Source: Turnera subulata
Lineage: Eukaryota; Streptophyta; Magnoliopsida; Malpighiales; Passifloraceae
Assembly (NCBI GenBank): GCA_028386065.3
Contig: JAKUCV010003048.1
Span: 124,001-188,000, forward strand
Direction of reading: 5' to 3'
DNA: 64,000 nucleotides
In this document: positions 33,853 to 47,242 of the stretch, in pieces
How the letters are laid out: every line of letters starts with the position of its first letter
Position numbering within the stretch: position 1 is the stretch's first letter
Program-made: the position numbers and the translations under genes
The notes under the pieces: model-generated
Told to the model about the DNA's origin: nothing
The model's input: only the letters and a program-made list of their open reading frames with translations
Databases searched by the model: none

Positions 33853-36800
33853 TTAAAGGTCTTCTTCTGAAGAAATGATGGCTAATAATTGTCTTGCGGT
33901 CCATGTTACCTCAACAAGGCCTCGCAGTGATACTCTAATGTCTTCTGCAATTGTCATCAGCAGAAGCCGGCATTCTGCAACTAACAAGTTAGTGTGACAC
34001 ACATGAACACACTCATAGAATTTGCCTCAAATTCTACTTGTATATAATGAAGTTATATATATATTTTTTTTTCAATTTTAAAACCAATTGTGGTAGTGGG
34101 ATTTTAATTTCAATGGGATCAAATAATGCAACTGACCTGGAATTTTACTGAAGTTTAGCAGAGAGACTGAAGCGAGAACCTTGTGGTGGATCAGCTCACC
34201 ATTCTCCAACCTATCCTTAAGCCCAGAGATGAGGGCAGAAAATGCAGACAGCTGGAGCCCAGCACAGGATAGCCAAGGAAGTGCACGGCTCAGCCATGCA
34301 ATTGTGGTTAGGCAAGCGCTCACTAAACCAGAGTGCTCTGAGCCTAAGCACTTTGAAATTTCCTCCAGGAATATTTTCTTTCCACCACCTAGTAATGAAG
34401 CCGCTATGTTCCTCAACCAGTCTTCTTCACTAGCCACTTCTTCTTCCTGAGTTTTGACAGAAACCAAAAGTTGAGGGAAAGTTTTATATATGATATTTCT
34501 GTTCTTGGAATATGCTGGCAGTATCTGAGTAAGACATCAGAGCAATATGCATAATATTACCAAAATGGAAAGATCTGAGTCAAAAACATACCAAGGATAA
34601 AGGGTCATCAAGTGATGAATCGACCTCTCGAGGATTCGATTCACAGGTGTTCTTAAAACCTGCTTGCTTTAGGATCCAGCTCTCTGTGGATGATTTCCCA
34701 CAATCAGAAAACTGTCCTCCCAAGCTAAGGAGTGCTCTGCAAGAATTTTCTCGCACTTTTATGTTAGTTAGGCTGAACTGAAGAGACACTGCTATTGCAT
34801 CCACTGCTTCGTCGCGGTACAAGTTGTTCTTCCGATGTTGAACCTGACACATAAAAGATGCAAAGTTTTGAAGCAGCAATAAGATGTTAGAACCAAATAA
34901 AAAAAAAAAAAGGGACAAAGAAGAAGACATTAAAAGAACTATACCAACACAGGGAACATACCAACAGATCTAAGTGTAAAAGCACTACAGCAACCAGGGG
35001 TCTATACTTGGGTGGAGAGCTACGAAGATACTTGAGGAGAATGTGCACGATACCCTCTATCTGCTCTCGCTGTAGAGCACTGAATAATAATGCAACTTCT
35101 GTCCTCCTGAAATGACAAAAAAACAAGGAGTCATAATAAGTCTAAATCAAGCTGCTCTGGAGGCAATTCAGCTTTCACTAGGCAGTTAAAATTTCAGACC
35201 TGCTTAGACAAACCACCAGTTCAGTCAGCAGCCACACAGCATTTCTGCTGGACTCAGACTCCCCGCTGTGGAGTAGCTCGAAGAGGCAATGCTTGTCGAC
35301 TTGGCTAGCTATCTGGTCCTTGCAACCTGTGTCAGCTTCAATACAACAGGAAAGTAGAGCTGCAACTCGTGTTCTCTCCTCCATAGTTCCACAACTAAAC
35401 CTTCTGAGAAGAAATTTGAGGCCTCCAACTGATATAAGGTATCTAGCATTTCTCATTCTTTCCTCGCTGCTGAAGGAAGTAAAGAGGGTCTCAATTATAA
35501 AGATAGCTGCTTCATCCCTATGTGTTGACTCAAATCCCCCTCCACAGTTCTTAATTATCTGAGAGGAGAAGTCCAAGAGAAGACTACAATGCTCCAGCTT
35601 CCAATTATCAATAACACGCTTGAGAATAAAGTTGGTAAGTGGAACAGTTAGACATTGTAAAGCTTTGCCAGTCACAGGACATGTTTTGTTTCCCTGTTCA
35701 AACCACTCTGTGATTGCTTCTCTCTCAAAAGTTTGGCCAGTCTCCAAGGTCACTGGTTCCATGAATAAGTGTCCACTAAGTGGGCAAATGAAGTCCTGTG
35801 GTACGCTTTCAAAAGTGGATCCTTCATCAAAATATTCACTGAACTCTGCACTAGGAGAATGCAATATCAGCATGCAATCCAAAATATGAATATTTGAGTG
35901 AAATTATGGGATGCATTGAATGACTCACCTTGATTATTCGTTGCTTTCATTTTGATTGGCTGCATTTATGAGTAACAACGTCAGAACAAATTTTTAGAGA
36001 AAATAAATGAGGTAAGGACATGCAGAAGAGATGATATACGCTTGGAACATTAGGGAATTGTTACCTCGATGGGAGGGGAAGCAGCAAAAAAAGTGTTATC
36101 ACCAGAATCCTCAGTTTTTTGCAGTTCAAACACTGATCTTGCAAGGCTCTTAAGGATTATCTCATGTGCTTTTATATGTAAAGATGCATTTACCATACTG
36201 TTGTCATATGTAATTTCTTGCCAAGGCCGAGTGCTAGAAATTTCCGCATTGAGATCTGATTCTGGAGCAACACTCACTGTGACCAATTTCCAGTCTTCCT
36301 TGGATGGTGATATGTGCCCATGATCCTACAAAGACGGTATAGAAAAATTACTTGAAATCGAAAATAGTGTTCCAAGTCATGGTCTAAATGGTAGTATAAT
36401 TTGTTCATATACTTAAATGTTAGGAAAGTAGATGATGCCTGCAAATGGTGCAATTGCCATATACTTGGTTATTTTTCAATGCAGTAACATTTCCAGAAAT
36501 GGTTTGGTGAGACTCCAGGAATAGAAAGTAAAATATGGAATAATCATAAAAGTGGAACTATGGCATCACAGTGTCCCAAATAATGCCAAGCAAAATGCAG
36601 AACTTGAAGCTTGCATTAACAGCTCACCATTTTTGCCAAAGCACTAAACTATCAAAATCTTCAGAAAGGTAGGAAGCAAGTGGATACAATCAAAGAGAAA
36701 AGCTGAGAGTATGAAGTACAGACAGATATCATATCAGATGTCTTACAGGAGGGAAAGAGTCATCTTGTGAATCTTTACAGGATTCTTTCTCCAAATCTTG

Positions 36801-38441
36801 TTCAGGATATGTAACCACTTCCAAAGAGTTTGGTATAGTTTGTTTTATTTCAGCAGCAGGACTGTCGGAGCTACTAGCTCCAATATCATACTTGTAAGCT
36901 TCTCCACTGTCTTCAATCTCTGAAACTGAAGGTCTACCTGCACGGGCAAACACTGCATCATACAGTTTCTTACTAACCATTGGCTGAGGAGAGAAAGTAG
37001 CAGAGGGACTGCCTTGTGCTGATGAATGATTTGATGAAACTGCCTGAACTGACATGGAAGGTACAGAGATAGAAGGAACTGCAGGAGCTTCAACTCCCCC
37101 AGTGAGCCAATCCTTGTAATAAAGAGCGTACTGATAAGTGCCAGAATCAAGGCTTTCGTTATAAACTTTTTCAAGGAACTTAAGTTTTGTTATCTTTCTT
37201 GGTTTATTCTCAACCAATTTAGATTCCTGAGTGTACCAAACCTTCAAATGTGAAAGATGAGGGAAGAACAGGTAATCCCACAAGTCAGGCAGCAGAACAG
37301 TTCTTGCCAGGGAAGGAGTATTACAAAATACTTGCAGAAGATGCTTAGCTGAAACCCTATCCTTTTTCTGCAGCTTGTATATCACACTGAGGTAGAGGTG
37401 AGCACAAGATGACAACCTATTGTTTGGAAGGTCGTCTTTGTGATCCATTGAATTCAGGCCTGCAATCACACTAAGAAGCAAAGCAGCTGTTTTCAGATCC
37501 TTTGAGCTTGCAGCCTCCTCGGCAGAATTTTCCACTGTTTCCACTGCTTGTTCAAAATTGCTTTTTGCATTGGTCTCAATACTTGAGCCTTCTTCCATTC
37601 CATTAAAATTTAGGGAAGAGAAACAACTTTCGCGCAGAGCCGTCCGAAATTCCTCATCTTTGAGAAAATGTTTGACAAAACCATTCAAGATGGAGACCAC
37701 AGCTTGGACTGCAACTTCATCAAGAGCAAGTTTTGGATTTGAAGGTCCAACATTCCCACTCTTTGACCTCTTATCCTCTTCGTAGTTCCTGACATTCTTG
37801 GAACCCCTAACTGAACTATCATATGATGCCTCAGCCATTTTCATGCCTCTCCTGATGTTATCATCATATCCTAAAAGTCCTGGAAAATTTTGGTCATGAC
37901 TGTCCCCATGATCCTTCTCTACTTTAATATTCTTGCCCTTCCTTTCTATGTGCCTGCCCTTTTCCACATTCCCGCCAGAAGATTTTACACTCCTCTCTGA
38001 GTTATATGCTCTATCCGAATATATATCCTTAATCGTTTCTTCTTCATTGCCAACCTCAACTATCTCACCAGCATCACTGTCTCTCAAAGAATCAGCTCTA
38101 AATCTCCTGTCTTCCTGGAGATCATTCGAACTTCTTCTGGCGTGTCTTATCCAGCTTTCTATCTTTGCACCCTCAACTAATTTTTCTCTTGGGACCAGAT
38201 TATCTCTGGCTCTGCTGCTGGATGCACCACTGTTGCTTCTTGGTAATTCACCACTAAAAATGTAGTGAGCTGCATCAGACCTTGTCCTCGATGTCTTGAT
38301 TCTGTGGCGTGATGGAACCGGAGGAGAGTCTGTCTTGCGCAAACTAGCAGCCTCTGCTCTGAAAGAAGGTCTTGCCTTTGTTCCTAGTCGTCGTCCTTTA
38401 AAACCTTCCTCTGCAAGAAGTTCTTCCAAAGAAGTTGCCAT
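33853..38441 (-). CDS. LIN/CERBERUS-like U-box E3 ubiquitin ligase, no WD40 region (8 coding exons)
   Basis: This is an E3 ligase that would pass ubiquitin from an E2 to unknown targets. Exons, in order of translation: 36747-38441, 36065-36325, 35929-35959, 35200-35845, 34962-35106, 34592-34843, 34137-34446, 33853-33974. All introns are GT-AG and the frame joins to 1153 residues plus stop. The start is MATSLEELLAEEGFKGRRLG. Residues 1-565 (exon 1) are basic and serine-rich, then helical. The U-box lies at about 680-745 (FICPLSGHLFMEPVTLETGQ, FEREAITEWFEQGN, TCPVTGKALQ), followed by ARM-like helices (MRNARYLISVGGLKFLLRRF and ALLFSALQREQIEGIVHILL). The protein ends LLAIISSEEDL. Symbiosis proteins LIN and CERBERUS carry WD40 repeats after the ARM part; none is found here. 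The exon 5 acceptor is ambiguous by three bases. The relationship to true LIN is by sequence feel; a general LIN-like name is safer. Confidence 0.85.
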
Positions 38442-39230
38442 TACTGCAGACTAATCAGAATCTCCTAACCCTGCACAAAAATTTGTACCAAAATAAGAAG
38501 CTAAGATTCTTAAGGTATTGGACCCAAGCTCTGCTGGCGAATCAGAAAACAAAGTACGTGAGATCTTCCAAGATAACTTGAAAAGACAGAAACCATGGAT
38601 CACTCATTTGCTTCATATCAACTGATCAAATGCCTGGAACACTTCACCATGGACATTCTTTTCCAGAGGCAATTCAATCAAGTCAAAATTGTAATCATCT
38701 GAATTGTTGGCAAGTCTAATTGCATTTCTAATATGTACACTAGATTCCCTCTTCATCTCCAATTCATAAACAAACATATTTTTCATCACTCTAATTATTT
38801 TCATAACATACGACTATAGTATCCAATTTTCACTATGTATTTCAATCATTTCCTGGAAAACAATTAACACAATATAGACTATATAGTGGCACAGAAGACT
38901 CATCAGGCTTAATTTTCTGGCATCTATCAAGGAAAGAAAATAAAACCAAAAACAAGATGGTTGATAATTATGAGTACCTTCAAGCTCCTCTTTTGCAATC
39001 CAACTTCAAAGAAGTGATCCTATAACACAGCATTTGTCTCATCAAACAACTTGCGGGCTTGATTCCTTTACGATGATTACTGGGAAATAAGAGCAAGAAC
39101 ATTGGAAAAACAGTGGAGCATATCTTGGGAGGAAAAAAGGAGGGAATAAAAGAGAGATGCCTGGTAAAACAAAGCCAAAGTGAAAAGATGTTCAAGACTC
39201 CTCCATAAAAATTTCAAGACAAAGGAAAAA
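38442..39230 (-). promoter_or_regulatory. 5' UTR with intron of the LIN-like gene, and likely promoter start
   Basis: Upstream of the ATG, a short UTR piece (38442-38470) is preceded by a good acceptor (minus strand TTTTTGTGCAG). A matching donor (CTTGAAG/GTACTC) lies at 38976-38977, giving a 507 bp UTR intron. The upstream UTR exon would start at 38978; its far end is not determined and a poly-A run at 39228-39243 may lie in the promoter. The 63-codon open frame inside this intron is probably chance. Confidence 0.5.
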
Positions 39231-39243
39231 AAAAAAAAAAAAA

Positions 39244-40827
39244 CAAAACGCAAGTAAAGTCAAGGGAAAATATTGGAAGAGAGGGGGCACATTACAATAG
39301 GCAACAAGGGAAGAGGCAAGATTGGAGAATGACAAATGAAAGATGACAAATTGAAAGACATGCAAGATTCATGTTGTTCATATTGGAATGGAAGTTTGGA
39401 ATGTTACATGCAATGTGGGTTTAAATTAAATGTACTAAACAGCTAAGACAGATTCAAAGTAGTGGTATCAGTACTATACAACCAGATTAGGTGACTGTGT
39501 TTCCTTTCTTTTTTTTTTCTTTCTTTTTAAGTTGTCTTTGCTTGCAGGCGCCATGGACCTTTCTAGGGGTGTAACGATTTCAACAGCCGTCCTGTCTGTC
39601 TTCTTGGCCGGTTGTTTTCTCTGTTGCTTGGTTATAGTCTTTCCATAAAAAAACTTAAACCATCTATACCCTTTTAATAATTATTCATTCCCTATATTTG
39701 GACTATTGGGGTCAGTGGACAGTCCATTTATTGCTCAAGATTTTTTTTTCCCTTGTGAAAATTTATTATTCAAGAAGTTTTTCTATTGGATGTTGCATAA
39801 TCATGTTTAGCGGCGTAGGACTACAAGTTTTAAAATGTTAACATATGGCTCCTTCTCATTGTTTGAACTTCAACTACACCTCTCAGTTGATGAATAAGAG
39901 CACAGGCGTATGGCATCATTTATAATAATTTTGTGACCCATGAAGGAAATCGATCGGAGAATTGTTATATTATAAGAGCAACCTAATCAAGAAGCAATAA
40001 TTACATGATGTTTCGTTTATGTTATTTACGTGTCATGGTATGGATGAATTCCTGGTATATGTATATTTTGTATGAACAGAAGCAAAGTTATGCTGATGAT
40101 GACCGAAGATGATTACGATGTGATCATTCCAAATTAAGAACCATTAATATGCTTGACAATGATAGACAGTCCAATAAATAGGTCCTTCTTAACTAATTAG
40201 ATTTGTCTCAAACACATTGAAACTCAAGAAATGTAGTAAAAATTTTGGATGGCTTGGTCAAACATTCTTTTCTTCATTTTCTGAATCAATAAATCACCGG
40301 CGGATTAAATCTATTTTTCCATGTGTTAGCCAACAAAGTTAGAAATCATCCATTGGATTTTAAGTTATTTTCATCTTTACGCTCACTCATTCCCCCAAGT
40401 TTGATCTATTTCATGGGGATTCGGCCAGTCAGGTCTGCGTCACTTATAGCCGCAACCCACGAGTTTGTTTTTTAGTTGGACCTGAAATGTGGGTCTCATA
40501 TATAGTTAAAACTTGTCACGTCAACAATTCCTGCTCGATTCCGGTGTAACAAACCAAACATGGCTAAATGGGGTAAGGAGAGGGATTAAAATAAGGTAAA
40601 ATTCAACACAAAGGTAACTTTTAATTTTAGGGGCTAACACAAAGATGAAAAAGCCTTTAAACCATCACTCGTCTTGGTCCAGCCGGTTGCACCCAAGTAA
40701 GCAGAATAGGAAGAATTCTCCCGTTAGTGCTCTCTTCGTAAAGTGACCGGCTTAACCACAATTTAATTACGGTCAGACATACAATTTTCGCTGGTTTCCT
40801 TGTGACTGTGTTGGCTATCTAATCATT
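39244..40827. other. Intergenic region
   Basis: No gene is supported. It is AT-rich with short homopolymer runs; no repeat edges were recognised. Confidence 0.45.
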
Positions 40828-40880
40828 ATTTACTCCGCTATCAATTTTTTTTTTTTTGGTTACATCGAGGGCCTGAAAGT

Positions 40881-41950
40881 CTAAGCTACAAGATGAATAG
40901 TATGGGCATCAACATGCAAAATACGTAACAAAGGCCGAGGAGCATCATGCAAAAAAGTGAAGTCATAAGTTGCTGTAAGGGCCATGCGTGCGAGACTGTC
41001 TGCGGCTTGATTTGTTTCTCTACTACAATGCTGGAACGCAACTGCAGCTAGTTGATATTGAAGGTCCCGGATGCTGAGCAGGAGAGGGTGCTGGGATAGG
41101 CGACTAGCAAGCTGGTCATTAAGAACCCCGACAGCCTCGAGATTATCGCAGGTAATGATGACATTCTTGAAGCCACTTCGTAGAGCAAGAGATAAACCAT
41201 CATGGATGGCGTGGAATTCAGCCATGATAACTGAACAAGGCCGCAGCCTATGTACAAACTCACCCCGCCACTGTCCAGTATTGGAGCGAGCAAGACCACC
41301 AGTAGCTGCATTAGAGCCGAGAAGGGCTACAGCTGCATCAACATTAATTTTTATGTACTCGCCAGTAGGAGGGGACCAACAGATGTCATCACAACTAGCC
41401 TGCGCGGGAAAGGTACCCACACCTTCCACAATCAACTCTCGAACATACTGGCCAATACTAAATAGCATGTATTCAGGAGACCGAACTTCCTCCGAGAAGA
41501 TGGCATCATTTTGCCATTTCCATAACAGCCAAGTCGCCATGCCAAAAACAAGTTGAGGAGGGAAGCGAGTGGTTAAGGGATAGCCATCACGCAATCCATA
41601 AAGGAGCCAAGAATCAACATCACAATTAAAAAACACGGGCCACGCCATCGGCTGAACCACCTGCTTCCAAACCAAGGCCGAAGCCGGGCAATCCCGCAAT
41701 GCGTGAATGCTGGTTTCCACTTGAATGCGATAGCGAGGGCATTGAGCACTACTCGCAATATGCCTCCGGGTCCGATGCTCATTTGTTAAGAGAGCATTAT
41801 GTGCCAATTTCCATAAGAATGTCCGGGCTCTCGGTAAACCACGCCACTTCCAAATAGCCTTCTAAATTGGTCGTCTAGATGAGTCAAGAGTGATTGGAGC
41901 TACAACCTGGTAAGCAGATCGAACAGAAAAATCCCCAGATGCCGTACCCT
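40881..41950 (-). pseudogene. LINE 1 ORF2: zinc-binding region and RNase H
   Basis: A 308-codon open frame (40881-41807) starts within the zinc-binding reverse-transcriptase tail (HALRDCPASALVWKQVV). It ends in a plant-type RNase H (RVT_3). The acidic residues are visible in INVDAAV, AEFHAIHDGL, ITCDNLEAV and NQAADSLARMAL. This is the C-terminus of LINE ORF2, not an independent host gene, although its open frame might be mistaken for one. Confidence 0.88.
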
Positions 41951-42332
41951 CCTAGAATACTTGATCAGGGTCACCACCAGGAGTGGGCTGTGGTACTGTT
42001 TGGAGTTTTAGAATGATGTCATGAGGAAGTAAAGTCTGTAGAGTAGTCCAATCCCAGGAACCAGATGAATCCACAAACTGGGAAACAGCCCTCCCAATGA
42101 TTTCCACAGGAATAGAGATACCATCCACCTTATCCAAAGCACCTACCCCTTTTAACCATGGATCCAGCCAAAAACTAGTGTCCATACCATTACCTAAAAT
42201 CCATCCCAAACTATGTTGGACCAAAGGCCAGGCTTGACAAATCCCACGCCAGATAACAGATGCATTTCTCCTCTCCGATACCAATGGTACAACAAAAGTA
42301 CCCGTGCCATACTTGGCCCTCAGTAATTTGAC

Positions 42333-44160
42333 CTACAGAGCCTTTGGTCGTACAATAAGCCCCCATGCCAGCTTCGCAAGAAAAGCTTCATTGGCTTGCC
42401 TCATTCGTCTCAATCCCAAACCTCCCTCCGACTTTGGCTGATAGAGGGTATCCCACTTAACTTTAGCGAGCTTCCGCGATCCTTCCTTAGAACCCCATAA
42501 AAACTGGCGAGTTCTCTTATCCACCTCATCACAAATACCCAAAGGCAATGGCATGGCTTGCATAGAGTACATAGGAATAGCTTGTAGGACAGATTGGGCT
42601 AGAGTGACCCTCCCAGCGAAGGACAGGCACTTGCTTTTCCAACCTGCTAACCGAGCATCTACTTTCTCAAGAATATGCTTGAAAGTTGCATTAGTCACCC
42701 GGCCATGAATCAATGGCGTTCCAAGATACATCCCCAGGTTATCAGTAACTTGGATTCCAAATACTTGACTAATGTCCATGGCTAGTGTGTCACTGGTATT
42801 TTTCGAAAAGAACAATTTAGATTTCTCCTTGCTCATACGTTGCCCTGAACTAGAGCAGAACATATCCAAACATTGCAAGATGATTTAAGCTTGCTCAATA
42901 CATGCCTCAGCAAACAAAACTAGATCATCTGCAAAGAAACTATGGGAAATGCTGGGGGCCCCAAAGCACACCTGAACAGGTTTCCACATACCAGCCCGGA
43001 CCTGTTGGTTGATCAGTTGAGACAAGCGCTCCAAACACAAAAAAAAAAAGATAGGGGGACAAAGGATCACCTTGCCTAATCCCGCAGGAGGGGTGGAATC
43101 TGTTAGTAGCCTCACCATTCCACAGCACCTGCATAGAGCTCGTGGAGACACATGCCATAATCAACTGAATCATTGTTTGTGGCAAGCCAATATCCATAAG
43201 GGTATCTTCTATAAAATCCCATCTTAACCTGTCGTAGGCCTTTTCCAGGTCCAATTTAATAGCCATCATACCTACCACCACGTTTAATTCTCATGGAATG
43301 TAATACTTCCTGTACTATTATCACATTATCATGAATGACCCTACCCGGAACAAAACTTGTTTGGTACGGGAGAACCAGGTCCGGTAAAAGGGGTTTCAGC
43401 CTATTAACAATCACCTTGGTAAGAATTTTGTAGGTGACGTTACATAAGCTGATAGGGCGAAACTGCTTGACAAACTCTGGATGCTCAACCTTTGGAATCA
43501 AAGTAATTAGAGTTTTATTTAGATCAGCATCAAATGAACCTGTGTGAAAAAGCCTCCCTCACAAAGGAGATCATGGAACCCCTCACAACATCCCAAAACT
43601 TCTGGTAGAACACAGCATGGAAGCCATCAACACCTGGCGCTTTATGAGGTGCCATTTAGAAGAGTGCTTGACGTACCTCCACAATAATGACAGACTTCCA
43701 TAGCGATGCAATGCGCTCCGGACTAATATGTGGAAACCAGCCCCTAAAAGAGGGCCTCTGCCAAGGACCATTCTCATTTGAAAATAAGCCTTGAAAAAAG
43801 TCTACCACATGTGGAATAAGAACCGAATCATCAAAACACCATTCCCCATCAATCTGAAGCCCAGAAATCCTATTCTTTCGACGACGGATAACCGTGGAGG
43901 CATGAAAGAAGGTTAGTATTGCGATCTCCATGCTGTATCCATTTACTTTTAGACTTTTGGAGCCACAACGCTTCTTCCTCAGCTAGAACTCGGTCATATT
44001 GGCTCTTAAGATTAGCTTCTAGATGCTTCAAAAACAAGCCAAAACGACCTTCAGCCTTTGCACGCTGAATCCCCGCTAAGCGAGCCAGTATCTGCTTCTT
44101 CTTACCAAATATATTACCAAAAACCTCCCGATTCCACACCTTCAGGCCTTCCCCCAAAGC
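42333..44160 (-). pseudogene. LINE 1 ORF2: reverse transcriptase
   Basis: The linker EALWLQKSKSKWIQHGDRNT precedes RT. RT blocks are KAPGVDGFHAVFYQKFW, LITLIPKV, FRPISLCNVTYKILTKVIVN, SFVPGRVIHDNVI, MAIKLDLEKAYDRLRWDF, GIRQGDPLSPYLF and the catalytic FADDLVLFAEA near 42920. The thumb follows (GMYLGTPLIHGRV, AGRVTLAQSVLQAIPMY). Shifts or stops occur near 43540, 43260, 42960 and 42880, so it is not translatable as one protein. Confidence 0.9.
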
Positions 44161-44184
44161 TTCATTGGCAACACCAGCAAGTAG

Positions 44185-45000
44185 CTAATCATTCCAGTGC
44201 CGCTGAACTTCTAGGGAAAGTCGCTCATCAAGTAGCCACGCAGCTTGGAATTGAAAAGGTTTCGACCCAACCGGCGTAGGCCGAGGCCAGAGACGAATAA
44301 GCAAAGGAGAGTGATCAGACTTCGTCCTAGGATAGTGGACAACCTCAGCATCTGGAAAGGCTAACCGCCATGAAGTATTGGCCAACACACGATCAAGCCT
44401 TTCCAAAACATCACGCCTCTCCCAAGTGTATGGGGAGCCTTTGAAACCCAAATCAATCAACTAGCAATCATCAATCCATTCAGCAAATCCCCGACAATAA
44501 GTAGGAATTGGGGGTTCACCCCCGAGTTTCACATGTGGTCCCAGTAAAGAGTTAAAATCACCCGCAATCATCCAAGGACCAGTGAGCCCAGCAGCAATGC
44601 GCCTAGTGCCATCCCAAAGAGGGGATCTCAAGGCTGTTTTGGGGTTAGCATACACTGTAGTAACATGACACGCCGCCCTCGACCTCCATTCCACATTCAG
44701 GTGCACAAACTGTGCATGAACTTCACACGTAGCAATGAAAATTCGAGCTTGCTGCCAACAAACCCAAATCCCACCTGCACGACCATTCACCTCCGAAATT
44801 TCAAAACCGTCAAACCCGCATGCGAGTAACATAGCTGAGCCTGTGCAAAAACCACCTTTGTTTCAAGAAAAGCGATTAAAATAGGCCTATGATTCCTCAC
44901 CATCTCCCTAACAGCTCGGTCAAACTTGGAACTGCCAGCACCTTGGCAATTCCAGAAGATAAACTCTGAGGTGATATGATCCAGAGAATAAAGATAAAGA
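44185..45000 (-). pseudogene. LINE 1 ORF2: APE-type endonuclease
   Basis: The endonuclease starts FIFWNCQGAGSSKFDRAVRE, with LIAFLETKV bearing the metal-binding Glu. After a frame change come GIWVCWQQ, VYANPK and WMIAGDFNSLLGP (GDFN box). TAG at 44461-44463 interrupts GFAEWIDDC/LIDLGFKGSPYTW. The C-terminal box KSDHSPLLI is near 44320. The nuclease nicks target DNA to prime reverse transcription. Confidence 0.88.
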
Positions 45001-45009
45001 TAGTGGAAA

Positions 45010-46681
45010 TCAGACCAGATCACAAGAGGTAGACTCGGTCATCTCATGGTCATGGTCCATAACCTCAATCGGTGTCGGTTCTGCAACAGTGTCAGGGGTA
45101 GAGACAATGTTTTCACTCCTACTAGTTGTATCCGGTGGTGAGGACGTAGCCTCCTTAAGGACATCATGGCCTTTATGAACAGCATCAAAAGCAATGGCAG
45201 AGCTTGTTGGAATTTTGCTGCCTGACGCCTTAGATGATGTGACAAGGGTAGAACTGCAACCAGAAACATTAGGGATACTTGCAACAAACTGAGAGTTACC
45301 TGGAGTTGTCGGAATTGGAAGTCCCTGATTTTGGATGCGGGCTAGGGCCGCCTCAAAAGTATCTGGGGTAGAACTCTTCTTTAGTAGAACCTTGACAACC
45401 CCATGCTCTTTAGGCAATACCTTAGGTGGTATCGATTGAGACACTAGAGGCACTGGGCTGAAAACCCCGTCACTGGGTTGAGCTCTTTTGGCACCCGGAG
45501 TTGTCCTTGTCCCTTGCTGCATCACTGCCTTCCCTTTCCCTTTACTACTGATTCCCGTCGCACGTTGATCTTGTGTTTGTGCTCCAACCTGGAACACGTT
45601 ACCACCAGCAGATGCAGACTCAACACGGCCACCCACTTCATCCTCCAACTCTGCTAGTACTGCAAAATGAGAAGAGCCAAGGGACTCTTTCGCAGCAGAT
45701 TTCCCATTAAGAGAAACCGGTGCCTTCATTGGTGGGTTCCGAGGTTTCCTAATAACCAACACCCAGGTGCCATATTTGGGTTCAGAAGTAACATCACCAT
45801 GCATCAGAGGGCCAGCAGATGTGGTTTGGACATCACAGTGAACATCCATCGATGTAGGCACATTAGCAGACTTAGGAGGTACACTCTTTGTGGCTTTAGA
45901 TGGGCAGATGGACATATTATGCCCAACCATACCACATTCAAAACAAACTTGTGGGAGATCTTCGTACACAATATTATACCAGATATCCTCAAAGCAAACC
46001 CTTGACTCCAAAGGCTTAGTTAAATCGAGCTCCACCGCAATACGAGCAAACTGTGCCCTATCGGTCTGCTGCGTAGGGATGTCAATGCGGACAGTACGTC
46101 CAATCCGATTGCAAACAAGACGAAGTACGCCTATATGGTAATGTTCTGCTGGTAGACTTGGTATACGGACCCAAGCAACAACTGAGGAAACTCGATGTGT
46201 ACTAGGGTTAAAATTTGGACGCCAAGTCTCAACCGACAAATAGGAACCAAAGATCATCCACTGACCCCCTGTTAACACTCTCATATAATCATCACGGGAA
46301 TAAAACTTGACCATGTAATAGTTGTGTTCAAGGTCAATAACTTTTATTCCATTCCGGACCTGCCATAACCTCGTCAAGCGACTGCTCAAAGCCTTGTAGC
46401 CAATACGTCGTCCCCATGGCTTAATAATCAGCGTGTGCTCCCAGTTTTTGTGAAGCTTATTGCGAAAGCTTTCCGAGTACTAGACAATTGGCCCATGCGG
46501 TGATGATACAACCACAACATCCCCTTCTCCAATCTCAAAGTCCGTATTGATGGTTGGTTCGTTCCACCCAGTTCCTTGCGTAAGAATATCCCTAAAGGAC
46601 CTCGCAGAGTCTTGCATAGTAGGAGCTGTCGGGATTAGCCGACGGAGGCGTCCCGCCGTCCGGGGGCTGGCCCTCGGTCAT
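45010..46681 (-). pseudogene. LINE 1 ORF1: DUF4283 RNA-binding/zinc-knuckle protein
   Basis: This is the plant L1 ORF1. The probable original start is at 46681 (MTEGQPPDGGTPPSANPDSS); a one-base shift follows near 46620, then an in-frame TAG near 46480. From 46389 down the frame is open for 459 codons. The DUF4283 region shows NYYMVKFYSRDDYMRVLTGG and ILGSYL-type QWMIFGSYLSVETWRPNF. The zinc knuckle CFECGMVGHNMSIC lies at 45904-45945. A Ser/Thr/Pro-rich tail ends the protein. It would coat the LINE RNA. Confidence 0.88.
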
Positions 46682-46784
46682 GCCTTAGCAAAAGTGCAAA
46701 CCCTAACTCCGAAGTTTTAGGAGCGAAAATACTACCAATAATAATTATTATTAAATTTGTAGCATAGATTTACTCCGCTATCAA

Positions 46785-47232
46785 TTGACACAGAGATTGA
46801 ATCCCAAATAGAAAAAGATCGTAAACAGATCAAAAACAAGAAACCCTAGAAGTCCAATTCAGTTATGTTGGGGTCTTTATGTAAAAACAAAAAAGCATTT
46901 AGAACACAATTCTACAAATTGAAATCAAGAAAAAAGAGTAGGTAAACTAATAGGATAAGGTCGTAAAGATAGCTTTAGCTTGTAGAGATAACGCAAGAGA
47001 CATACAAATTGAAAGGTTAAAAATATATATTTTTAGCTTTGCTGATTTTAATAATGTTGTCCCGTATCTTTTTTTTTTTTCAAAGATTATGTCCCTCAAG
47101 TCATCCAACGGGATAATAGTGTCCTATTAACAAGCAATAGTCGTTAAATTTTTTTTTATATCGGAATTACATAAATAACACCCAAATCCCCCTCAATCCC
47201 AGGGATTGAACCCATGTGCCCAGCATGCCATG
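46785..47232. other. Spacer between LINE 1 and MITE
   Basis: AT-rich non-coding sequence without recognisable genes. Confidence 0.4.
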
Positions 47233-47242
47233 GAATTTTTTT

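Larger units (their letters stand above)
40845..46767 (-). mobile_element. L1-type LINE, nearly full length
   Basis: This non-LTR retrotransposon is flanked by a 17 bp direct repeat, ATTTACTCCGCTATCAA, at 40828-40844 and 46768-46784. The 3' end (left) carries the poly-A tail, seen as a T run at 40845-40858. The order on the minus strand is 5' UTR, ORF1 (DUF4283 and zinc knuckle), ORF2 with endonuclease, RT, zinc-binding region and RNase H. All domains are present, but frameshifts and stops break both frames, so it is inactive. Confidence 0.93.

Noticed and set aside
40881..41807. A 308-codon open frame as an independent RNase H gene
   Set aside because: It is the C-terminal part of the LINE bounded by the 17 bp target duplication and poly-A tail.
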